Shown piece by piece: positions 24,101-36,100 of a stretch of DNA of 60,000 bases. The notes beneath the pieces are model-generated. The model searched no databases. It saw only the letters and a program-made list of their open reading frames with translations, and was not told the origin of the DNA. This DNA is from Hydractinia symbiolongicarpus (Eukaryota > Cnidaria > Hydrozoa > Anthoathecata > Hydractiniidae). The DNA lies in NCBI RefSeq assembly GCF_029227915.1, contig NC_079882.1, positions 26,295,001-26,355,000 on the forward strand, given 5' to 3'. A program made the position numbers and the translations under genes. Every line of letters begins with the position of its first letter. Position 1 is the first letter of the stretch.

Positions 24101-27100
24101 GCGCAGTAGCGAGAAGCACGCAATGTGGTATAAAAAGGACGGGCGAACCCGTGGATTTTCTACAGGCTAACGACTAGTATAGATAAATTCACAGGATTCA
24201 CCTGTCATTTATTTACCGTATTTCATGTGTCTTACTACTGCAGTTACTATTTTGTGTGACAGACAGACATAATACAGGCATTATATTATAAACTAGCAGG
24301 TAGCTCGTGGAAAAATCCACGGGGTTGCTTGTCCTTTATATATCACATATTTCGTGTTCCTGTAGCACAATGTTTATTTTGTGCCCAACTAGACAGACAG
24401 AATACGGCGATTATGAAAGAGACTAGTCTTCAACCTGTTGAACAATCCACAGGGTTGCCCGTCCTTTATATATCGCCTTGTGTTTTGTAACACAACAATT
24501 GTCTCACGGACACAGACAAAATACGGCAGAGACTAGTCGGGTTTAACCACAAGTAACTGTGTTAGTCATTGTCAGACACGTGGACCAATTAATAAGATAT
24601 GAAATCTGTGCCACACATTCATGTGGAGCGCTTCGTCGTAAATCAATTGATTCGCACACAATATTATGGTTTCGAGTGTAATGTATTTTTCAAATAATAA
24701 GTTTTCCACAACTTTAGCTGAACTAAAAACACAGTTTACAACCTTTTGGTAACCCGTCATAGCAGATCCGTGTAGGTGTAATACTCCAAAAAGAGATTTA
24801 TTACATCTTTGGTTAAATAGAAACACAGGATGCAACTTATTATTATTCCAAATATTTATACAGGATATGGCCACTTCAGTGTTTGAAACACTGTTATCAA
24901 TGTGGCTCCTGTGTTCGGGATATATACATTAGGTATGCACTGGCATTACCTACCCAATTTCCCTCACATGGCATGGCTTTTCCCGTAGCTGTAGTAAAGA
25001 CACTTGCTAAACATGCCCATACTGTGGAGTGAACCACGGACCTTGTAGCAAACTCCCTAACCACAAGACCACGCGCTGCTTGTCATTAACACTCGGCTAA
25101 ATTCTTAGTACAGGTAAACCATGTTGCATAACAACACATCCTTTTCCAAAAAACTTTATTGCAACTTAATAAAGCAATCACTCAGCAATTTTATTTTGTA
25201 GAATAAGTTTTTATGACAGTAATAAAGGTGTAGCCACCTAACTGCATTTAGAATAAGAGTTATTGATTATGACTTTTGGTGCAGCCAAACTGCATTTGAC
25301 TAGTTCCATTTTTTAGCCAGAAGAAAGTAAACTGCTATCTACAATCCCGGTCAAAAATAATGGCAGTAAACCCTTTTTACACGTGTAGCAAGAGCAAGAT
25401 AGTACAAAGCCCCCTTTCCCCCAGTATCAATGTTCAAAAGCTGTGCTAACACGTTTCCAAACATTGATAATGGGGGAGAGGGGGTAGGATTATACTGCAC
25501 TTTTTGTAGCTTACTGCCAATATATTTTGACCGGGATTGTAGATAGCCACAAACTAAATATAAAAATAAATATTATTGGCCAAATTAAAAAAAATTAAAA
25601 AGAATAGCAATAAATTAGGCTAGGTAGCTAGCTAGAGCTGGACTTAAGGATGCTCCCTGAAAATCTACGTTTGTAGCCAAAATCTAAAAATATGTTTGTT
25701 TAAGATTTATACATGGGTAGAAAACATGGCAACATTCTACCTTAACATGCAAAACATATAAATTGTACAATGCAAAGCTTTTAGAACACAAAAATGTGAA
25801 ATTTCCTACCAAAGTGGCCATTACATTAGATTGTCCATCAAGCACAGCATTATTTCTAGAACCTTGTTGTCCTCATTAATAGAAAACATCGCTAAGCGTA
25901 CCAGGGTTTATAATGAAAAAGGTGCAGTTTATGGCTTTTTTTATGTCTTTTTTTTTGTCAATAGGTGCTAAATTTTTTTAAAAAAAATGGATCATATAGA
26001 ATTTAAAATATAACAAAATAAGATAAACAGAACCCTCGCTTTTTCAAGGACTTGCGACGAGGTCATAGAAGTCACTGCTGCTTCAAGTACTATTTTGTGT
26101 GCAAACAGAGTGGGGCTATTATTAAGAAAGTAAATTATTATTATATTTAATTCAAATTCAAAAAAAGGCAAATTCTATCTGATGGCGCAAAGTTCATAAT
26201 GGCCACTAAAAATTCTTATGGAAAAAGCTAATCTGTAGTCACATGTTTTTTTTATGTAAACCTCCTTCCAGCCCTATAGCAGTACAGCATGTTGTGATAG
26301 ATTTCGCCTAATTATTGCCAAAATTAACAAAGTGAGCAAATTCTTATTTATTTTATACATTTAATTTAATTATTAAGTGTAAACCATTTTCAATCATCTG
26401 TGCTGTTGCTTGAAGTTCGCTGTCGCAGACTATTTTGTATGATAGCAACGACAAAGCCTTTTTGTAAAAGTGTATTTAGATGCTGCAGTTCTTTATCTGT
26501 TTGTTTTTGAATTTTTAATTCTTTGTACTTTGTATCATTGAATTTTGTATTCTAAACCTTAAAGTATAAAGTATTTTTATCACATTTTTTGACCATTTGA
26601 AAGTCTTAAACAGACAACTTTTAAGATTGACAGACATATAGTCTGATGGAAGGCCCCTTAGTAGTTATATTTATGCCATTGTGTTAAGGTTTTTGTCCTT
26701 AGTCCGCTGTAAACTTTGACCAGTTTAAATTGCATGAATATAGTATAGAATATCTTATAATATAATTACCTGTGGCATCGAACCTCATTAATTTGCTACC
26801 TTGTCTATGCAGCTATACATAATGGTTAAAAACAAAAATCTCTTATAATAATACGCCAGTTCCGTGTCTCTGTGACAGGCAAAGTGGATGTCTTCATTTT
26901 CCTTTGATACTGCCGAAAAATGCATGTCTAATATGGTAAATATTCAGACATTACGGCGCGACGTCAATAACACCACTTTAACGTCAATATCCTATATTAA
27001 ATTAATGAAGCCATTACAGTGCACCTAAAACTTTGAGGCTAAATAACTTGGAAACGAGTTGGTGACGTCAATGATTTTTCACCGCGTGGGTAACTAGGGA

Positions 27101-30100
27101 CCACCTTGGACCAATTTGGGTAAGTTTCCCAAACCTGGGTCCCCGAATCCGTTTTGGAATGGACGGGTTGATGACGTCATCAAAAAATCTTTAAACCCTA
27201 ATATCTCTGCAACCGTTTGTCAAAGATATATGATCCTATACATTTTCTTGATCATCATTTCAAGGTCTATACGATGAAGGTAACAGGGATATAAATTTCT
27301 AAAAAATTTTTTTTTGCGTTTTAACGGGCCATTGCTGACGTCAGCAAAATTTTAAAACCCTTTTATGTCTTTTGTTGTTCGTAGAAAAGTTATGATCCTA
27401 TATTATTTTGATCAGCGTTTCAACCTCTACACGTTACAGGCAACGAATAAACTAAGTTTCGCCAATTTTTTTTTTTTTTTGGATTTGCAATGCTGACGAC
27501 AGCAAACCAACATTTTCAATGTCCTATTGCCTAAGTGGATTTCTCCACGGGTCTTTATCGACTAGTCTCTTATAATAATACAGAGACTGTGTCTGTTTGT
27601 AACAGGCAAAGTGGATATCGTCATTTTCCTTTGATGTCGCCGAAAAACCTATGTCTAATATGTTAAATTTTCCGACGTTACGGCGCGACGTCAATACTTT
27701 AACGTCAATATCCTATATTAAATTAATGAAGCCATTACAGTGCACCTAAAACTTAAAGGCCAAATAACTTGGAAACGAGGTGGTGACGTCAATGAATTTT
27801 CACCGCGTTGGTAACTAGGGACCACCTATGACTAATTTGGGTAATTTTCCCAAACCTGGGTCCCCGAATCCGTTTCGGAATTGACAGGTTGATGACGTCA
27901 TCAAAAAACCTTTAAACCCTAATATCTCTGCAACCGTTTGGCAAAAGTACATGATCCTATACATTTTCTTGCTCAGCATTTCAAGATCTATACGATGTAG
28001 GCAACAGGTATACAAATTTCTAAAAAAAAATTTTTAAGGTTTTGACTGGTCATTGCTGACGTCAGCAAAATTTTTAAACCTTTATATCTTCTTAACCGTT
28101 CGTCAAAACTATATGATCATATACATTATTTTGATGAGCGTTTCAAGCTCTACACATTGGAAGCAACGTGTAAACAAATTTGGCTAAAAAAATTGTATAT
28201 GCAATGGTGACGTCAGCAAAACACCTGAAACAACCTATTTTTCTGCCTGAGTGGATTTTCCATGGGCCTTATCGACTAGTATCTATATAATAATACGCCA
28301 GTTTCGTGTCTCTGTGACAGGCAAAGTCGATCTGTTCAATTTCCTTTCATGTTGCCGAAAAATGCATGTCTAATATTTTAAATTTTCTGACGTTACGGCA
28401 ATAACACTACTTTACCGACATTATCCTATATTAAATTGATGAAGCCATTAAAGTGCACTTAAAACTTTGAGGCCAAATAACTTGGAAACAAGGTGGTGAC
28501 ATCAATGTTTTTTCACCGCGCGGGTAACAGGGACCACCTGGGACCAATTTGGGTAAGCTTTCCAACCTTGGGTCCCCAAATCCGTTTCGGAATGCACAGG
28601 TTTATGACGTCATCAAAAACCTTTAAACCACAATATTTCCGTAACTGTTTGTCAAAAGAACATGATCCTATACATTTTCTTGATCAGCGTTTCAAGATCT
28701 ATAAGATGGAGGCAACGGGTATACAAGTTTCTAAAAAAAATTTTGTGGGTCTGACTGGCCATTGCTGACGTCAGCAAAATTTTGAAACCCTTTTATCTCA
28801 TTAACCGCTCATCAAAAGCACATGATCATATACATTTTCTTGATCAGCGTTTTAACCTCTGCACAGTACAGGCAACGAATAAACTAAATTTCGCCAAAGA
28901 TTTTTGTAATTGCACTGCTGACGTCAGCAAAAAATCTAAAACAACCTATTTTTCCATTGTCCTTCTGCCTAAGTAGATTTCTCCACGGGCCTTATCGACT
29001 AGTTAGCTGAATAAACAAATAGTTGTTAATAATAGTTGTTGACTTTTTTTGTGTATCACATGAATAGCTATAAACTATAGCTATAAACTAAAAGAAATGT
29101 TAAAGAGAAAATTTTTTGGCTACTATGTAATATGAAAGACAATCTCTCCTTCAAAGCACTAAGTCTCAAAGTTGTTTCGGAAAAATATAAAGCCCAATGT
29201 CTTTTGCCTGAATTTAATGAGATTCAACCATCTCCTCACATTTATTGAGGATCTAGAAAAAGCATCACCACATTTTCTATTTGTACTAGATTTACACGGT
29301 CAATGGCAGCTCAGTTAGGTAACTAATAAGATAAATAAGTTATACTAATTGAATTGGTTTGGGGTTGTTTGTTATTATGTCGAGCCTAATTGTGTGGAAA
29401 AGATAAAGTTAGTATAAATATCTATGTAAAGAAAAGATTTTAAGGATACATAAAACACCTATTACCAGTGTTACCCATAGCTATATTTCCTAACCTGCAA
29501 AATAAATTTATCTAAAAGTACATATTTTCTGAAAGCCTGATAAATGTTTGATAAAATAGCGTTACTTTTTGTCATAAAAAGCTAAATAGGCGTAAAAATC
29601 TTGAACTTCTTTTTCGAGTTGCTGACTCTAGCGTATTCAGGTACAAGCATTTAAAGCTTATCACGATAAACTTACACCATTTAAATCTACTTTACTGGAG
29701 TACTAAAACCATTGTTTGATTTTGTTTTTAGTAAGAAAATATTCCTCTTGACTGTGCCTTGCCAATATATATAATAGAGATCGAAAACACAGGCATTAAT
29801 GTTATTAATTTTTACTTTCTGTAAAAATCAAACTTTTATAAAAATAAAACATAAAATCAGCATTCAAAGCAATGTTGATTTTGCAACCAATTAAGCAAGC
29901 AGTTTTGCTTTGTATAACATTTATAAGAATTATTTAGATATTGTGGAATTAAATGCACTTTTTAAGACAGAATAATATATGATGTGGATTATAGCTGTCA
30001 TTCAAAGGTTTATTATCAGACAGTTACCTGTCCAAACCTTGTTGTTTTCAATAATTTCAATAAGTTTTCAATAATTCATTAGATCCCATGTTTCCTCCCA

Positions 30101-33100
30101 AGAATCAACAAACAAATAAATAAGTGTCTTATTAAAGCATTTTTAACTTCAGTTTGTTATGTTTGAAAACAATTAAAAGTCTGATTTTAATACTTTAAGT
30201 TGCATATTACTTAGGTATCTTATGACTCAGTACCATTAGAAAATTTTTCAGCTTTTGTCAAAAATTGTAAAATGGAGTTGGATGCTTCTCTTCTTAATAG
30301 GTCTGGATTTAGATCAGGCTTTTCTTTTTATGTTTTTTGCATGAATTTTTTTTTGTTTTTCATAGTTCTGTTGAATTTCTTCATTTATTGGTAAACATTG
30401 TTCATTATAACTCAAGTTTCTTGGATAAAGACATCATTTGCTCATTAGTTGAGTAAGTATAAATTGAAATATTGCGTTTGCTCAAATGTATTAATCTAAC
30501 ATTTTTCAAGCAACAGGAATAGCGGTGCCTAGGATATGCACTTAAGGTGCAAATCAGGGAACTGGAATTTTCTTACACTGTCTTTTTACTATATTCTAAA
30601 TCTTTATCGTCTCTTTAAGCTCTTTCATAGAGTCGCTTGAAAAATATTAGATCAAAACATTCCAACAGTGGTAGCTAATTCGCTCCATTGGTGTTACATA
30701 ATTGCGTCTCCACAGTCTGCTGAAAGGAGGGGATGGGTTGGTGACTTAACCATAATTGAAACCTGAGGAAATGGCATTGTCGTCAATTTCCAGGAAAAAA
30801 ACTTTGCTTGAGGGGCTGAGGGGTCCAGGAAGCTATAGGTCTAGAGGGAAACAGTTTAAGTTTTGCCTGGGGGTGAAGCCTAAGGGCCTAAGGGGATGGA
30901 GGAAATTATGTGTTAAGGATGCCACAAATCTAAGGATGTGAATATGTATGACGGTTAGATTTTCTCAGAAGTTAAAAATAACTAGTCTCTAAAATAATAT
31001 TATGTTCAGTTCTGACATGTTTAAAGTGATTTATTTGTCATCTTTGGAAAGTTAGCTCTGTATCTGGGGAATAAATTGATTATGTAAACAGGGATTGTTT
31101 TAAGGCTAAGAGACCTGAGTACAATAATAATTTACTAAACGTTTTTATTTGTTCTTTAGTGGAATGAAATTGTGCCAATGAAATGATTGTAATGAAATTT
31201 ATTAAGTCTTACAAAACCCTAAGCTTGTGGTCTTATTGTCAAAACTTTAAATGCATTCTGCTTGGTTTAGAAAAACTTGTGATTTCTGCAGCAATGCAAA
31301 TGGTGAACAAGAAATTGAAGTAAGATTTTTTACAATTGATAATATGTAATAAGTTCTGATACAATAAGAATGTTTTCAGTGAAAATAAGCAAGAAGCAAA
31401 CTAAATACTTATTTTATTTGGTATACACTCCTTTTATGAGCATAAAGCTTTTAGCATACTTAAGGTCAGACACTTAAAAAATAAGCATATTTCCAAGCTG
31501 GAGAATTTTCCCCTTATTTTCATTTCTTCCCAAATTAAGTGCAAAGAATACTGTTACGCAAAGGAGAGCGTAAAAAAAATATTTGGTTGAGGTTAATGAT
31601 AAGAAAAAGCTGCATTTTACATGAAATAATTTTGAATTTAAATCTGACCATAAACATTAGTTTTAAAGTTAAGCATACTTTAGGCATAATTTAAGACTCA
31701 AATTGGAAATATCTTTAGCATATCGGGCTTTAGCTCCACTTACATGTACTTAAAAGACTACTTTATGTTACTTTAGAGCTGCCTGCTTTTTCTTGATGCC
31801 ACGGTTCGTTATGGAGGTCTGCCGCCTGAAGGATTGTTCCCACTGATTGTTATGTTGTGCCGTACTGTCAATATTGAAAAATTCTGCCAACTAAGCTGGA
31901 AGGTATATAAAATAAACCTTTGCTTCCCATTGTTACACAATCATTTAATTCACAGATAAAAGGGGCATTATTCTTATTGACCTGATGGTGTTAATGCTTT
32001 TATATGCAATTTTTTGAGCATCACATTACGTATCTGCAACATTTATTGACCAGCGAGTATCTGGATTATCACACATAAATATTCCAAACTAAATGAAAGT
32101 TATATCTCTTTTATATATCTAGCTCATGAGGAACTTGCTTGGAACAAAAATTGGCCACACTGCGATTCTTATTATGTGTCAAATTCTGGAAGATAAGTAT
32201 GCAACAATTTTTGAAAAAGCTATTAAACTATTAAGCAGAAATACAAAAATACTGTTTAATATTATTTAGCAACAATATTCTTGACATTATTCTTCTCCGT
32301 GGTGCTGTGTTCTTCATTGGTATGAGTATTTGGGGATCTAAAAAAGTCTCTTCTCTCCGCTTCTACCCAATTCATGTTTTACCATCATTTAAAATGTCAC
32401 TGCAGTCAAATAATGTTCTTGTTGCACATGAAGTGAGTTTATCGATGCAACGCCTAGTGAAAAAGTTTGGTGGTGAACAGGAAATAATATCATGGGATAT
32501 TATATTAGACATTTTGGAGGCACTTCTACGACTTCTGCAGGCAAGGACTTTTAAAGTGCCTCTATTTTTAACATTTAATGTGATTTAGTTTTACACTCAG
32601 CATTGTTTTTTTATATTTTAATTGTATTTTTTCACTTAGCATTCAAACACTGAGGAAAGTGAGTCATTGGAAACCATTGTTCACTCTTTATTAACAAACA
32701 TTGAACAGCTCTATGCGGAAAATAAATTTTATGGATCTTCTGAAAGATTTTTTAGTATTATAGCCAGTTGTTCAAAGACGAGACCAGTAAGTTTTAATTT
32801 CTAATTTTTATTTACCATATCGCAGCAGTGTTTGATATAATTCATGCATTATCCGTCCATCCGTTGTGATTTTTTGTTTTGTAAGAACAACATTATCGTG
32901 CGAGAACAGTATTGTGAAGTCTAAACTATAAATGTCATTTTTTGTCACCGCTGCGATATTTTTTGTCAATTATATTCAGAACAGGCATGTTTTGTTTATT
33001 TTTTTCAATCAATTTGCATAATGCTATATACATTTTAAAATAAAACCACAAATTAAATTTTTAAGCTTGATTAAAATAAGGCTGATTTCTGCAAAAAAAG

Positions 33101-36100
33101 TTAACATAACATGAGTTTTTTATGCAGGCAGGATGGAATTAACCTGTAGCCACACCTGGGTGTCTTCCAGACCTTGAAAACCATTAGACGAGTTGACCTT
33201 ATTAATATCGATTCTCTGGTGAAAACCTTGAAAACCTTGAAATATGGATATCCCCTCAAAACATTGCTGTCTGCAATCCCTAACAAAAAATATTCAGACA
33301 AGTTTGACCCCGCAAGTAATTACATAGGCCATTTCACACCAGATTCACGCCATTTGAACTTGCCAAACTTCACTTGTTAGTGTTATTTGACGTGAAATAT
33401 TCAGTAAAGCGGACGTTTTACGTAACTTGTGTCACATGTTACGTTAAATTTTTACGCAACCTATGAGAATGGATAAACATTCTCCCATTACGTACGCTCT
33501 TACGTAAAAAAATACATACATGAATGTAGCTGCTGTTCATAAGTACAAGAGATTTGGGTGTGAAAAGACAAAATTACCAAAGCCTAATTGCGTTAATTGG
33601 GTTAATAACCGGCATGTATTTTTTTCCAATTGTAATTTATATAACAAAATTATTGAACAAATTAATTTATATCTATTTTTTTCTTTCTATTTTTTACACT
33701 TAAAAAGTGTAAAAAGCGATTAAACAAATACATACCTTCTTAACGAACAGAGCGCGTCTGAAAAAGAAAATTAAAACGCAGTTATGCAAGGGTGCAAAAT
33801 GATGTGACTATAATGTTTATCTCATTTGCTTGAAATGTTAGGACTAAGAGTAAAATGATCATGATTACGAAGAGCATAATGAAAAAAAATGTGTGATATT
33901 TACTAAAACCTGAATAAAACCGTCATAAGCTGTCATGAGTTTTTACTTGTTTCAGGAACAGTCTGTCATTTCCCTTTTAACATACTACCAGGAGCTTATC
34001 AAACCGTCGAACGATGATTGGCTAGATTTATTTCAATCAGTCTTGGAAAGATATTACAAAAACGAAGAAAGATCATCGATCCGCATAAAGGTTTTAAATC
34101 TCTCAGCTTCGGTGTTTTCGCTGTATAGATACAAATACGAGGTTACTATATACGTTTTTTCATGCCAATGTTGAACATTTACAAATAGAAATTTTCATGT
34201 TTATGACATTATTTATTCCATATGTTTTTCATGTTTAAATTTTTACCACTTAATCCACAGTCAGTAAAAAAGATGTTGACACATGAGCGCAAATTTTGAA
34301 GTCCGTCACCACAAGTAGAATTTTTCTATATTAGATTAGAAATTTGTCAAAGATCAATTGTCAATATTCACGACGGACTTACGATTTGCGATTATATAGT
34401 TAAATCCAAACTCTTAACCTGTGCTAATTGTTGCTGACATCAACATGACTTTTTTTTGGCTAAACACTGTTTCGCATACTAACGCATATACAGAAGTTGC
34501 TAATGGATGTTTTTTGTAAATTTTCGAAACTGCCCAAAAACCTTCTGTTGGGCCAAATTTGTTGTTTCTAATAGTAGATACATTTCTGTTTCTAGGACGA
34601 GATTCTTAACCTTGTCTTGACTGATTTTATCGCAAGCAGCATTGCTGCTGAGAAGAACAAGGAAGTTTTAATTGTTACCTCTCAGTTGCTTTCTGATGTT
34701 ATTAATATGTGCAGTTCAGATAAGTACCCAGAAGTACTGAGTGTTTTTGAAAAGTTACTAAATTCAACTGCTGATGTCAATCCACGAGATAACTTACAAG
34801 ATATTGAAATCGCTATTGATGCTCTTATAAAAGCATTTAAAGTGAGTATTTTTATCTATGTTAATGCAAGGTTTTGCTTGATGTTTTACATTTCTTCAAG
34901 TAAATACTATGCCAGTGTTTCATGACTAGGTCCCCACACCAGGCTCCCTACAAATTGAAGATTTCCAATTCTAAAAAATTCAGATTATTCCTCATTACTC
35001 TGCAAGAAAATTTGATACCCAAGTAAAATTGTGCACATTTCTTGTAGTTTTTGAAAATTGTCTCCTGTGTATTGTTTTACCTGCTCTGCAAATGTTTATG
35101 GAAGAAGTAAAAAAGAGATATATCCATATATGTTACACCTTGGTTTTGCACCAGCTTGTTATGTTTTCGTCTTGTAACAGAGTAACTTTTTCCTTAGTAA
35201 CTATAAAAATAGGAATGGAAATCTCCTTATTTCTCCTTTCTTTTCGCATCAAAATCTCTTTCAAAAACTTTATTAAATTTCCCTAATTCTTTTATAATTT
35301 TGATGTGAACAAGGAGTTGAAATTACCTTAACTGCTTGCCTCTGGAAAAATGTGCGCTAAAAATGGTAAAGAGCTATGTTGATTTTTGCAGCATATAAAT
35401 TTGATTATTTTATTTTAGGAGAAATTGTTTGAACCGCACAATAATTACGTGGTGAATATTTTTAATATTTTGGTCAACCACATTGATCAACACTATACGT
35501 TTAATGTATCTGCATTCACTGGTGGTGTCATTAGAAAAAGAATATTCACCTTGTTATTGTCAGTAAGAGCTAACGAACGTCATTTTATTGGAATCAGTAA
35601 CCACGAAGAAAACGTGAAGTACTCAGTGCATGCTATTTTTAAACCAAGTGTAGAAGATGTGGCAGGCTGTGGGGATTTTTGGTTGATTGACTGTGATTTC
35701 CAAAATGCATTTGAGATTATATTAAAGTGTTTAAAAAACGAACTTGATTGGATGGTGTTGGAGTATGTTTTAAAAAACCTTTCGCAGCAATTGCAAAACA
35801 AGAATTTATTTGTTTACTGTCGATGTAACATGAGTAAGCTTTGTGCTGCTCTTTGCACCATGGTGAGTGATAAAATGTACTTGAACAAAGTCTTTAACTG
35901 CCCTCCAAATATGGCAATATCAGAATTGCGAAACTTAATCTTTCCCATTTTGTCAGTGATAGCTACGTATCATAACTTAATATCTCGCGAAAGACAACGA
36001 GATTTAGTCAAATGTTTAGAGTTTGGTTTAAACACGTACTGTGCGCATACATGTGTGTCCTGTTTAACCATATGTACATTGGAAATGCAACCTGTCATGG

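Larger units (their letters stand above)
15191..30365 (+). other. TSC2: Large TSC2 intron 6 (15.2 kb)
   Basis: The donor AG|GTAAGG at 15191 follows residues MSNALFSV, and the acceptor TTTTTCATAG at 30365 precedes residues SSVEFLHLLVN. In known tuberins these two segments are contiguous, so no exon is missing. The intron holds repeats, a complete GPCR gene on the same strand and at least eight transposon-derived units. The stretches 15191-17130 and 29003-30365 show nothing beyond AT-rich sequence. Confidence 0.9.

Noticed and set aside
25024-25083. Functional tRNA gene on the minus strand
   Set aside because: A- and B-box words are present but acceptor and other stems do not pair, and a SINE body follows.
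28493-28976. Two adjacent plus-strand open frames sharing a DHIHFLDQRF-type segment, suggesting a small repeat protein
   Set aside because: They lie inside Helitron-like unit 3. The shared segment is the internal nucleotide duplication of that repeat, and other copies break the frames.
32541-32588. Extending TSC2 exon 11 to a GT donor downstream of CAG|GCAAGG
   Set aside because: The nearest GT (GTGCCT) is a weak donor and would insert residues absent from the conserved boundary; GC-AG is the better fit.
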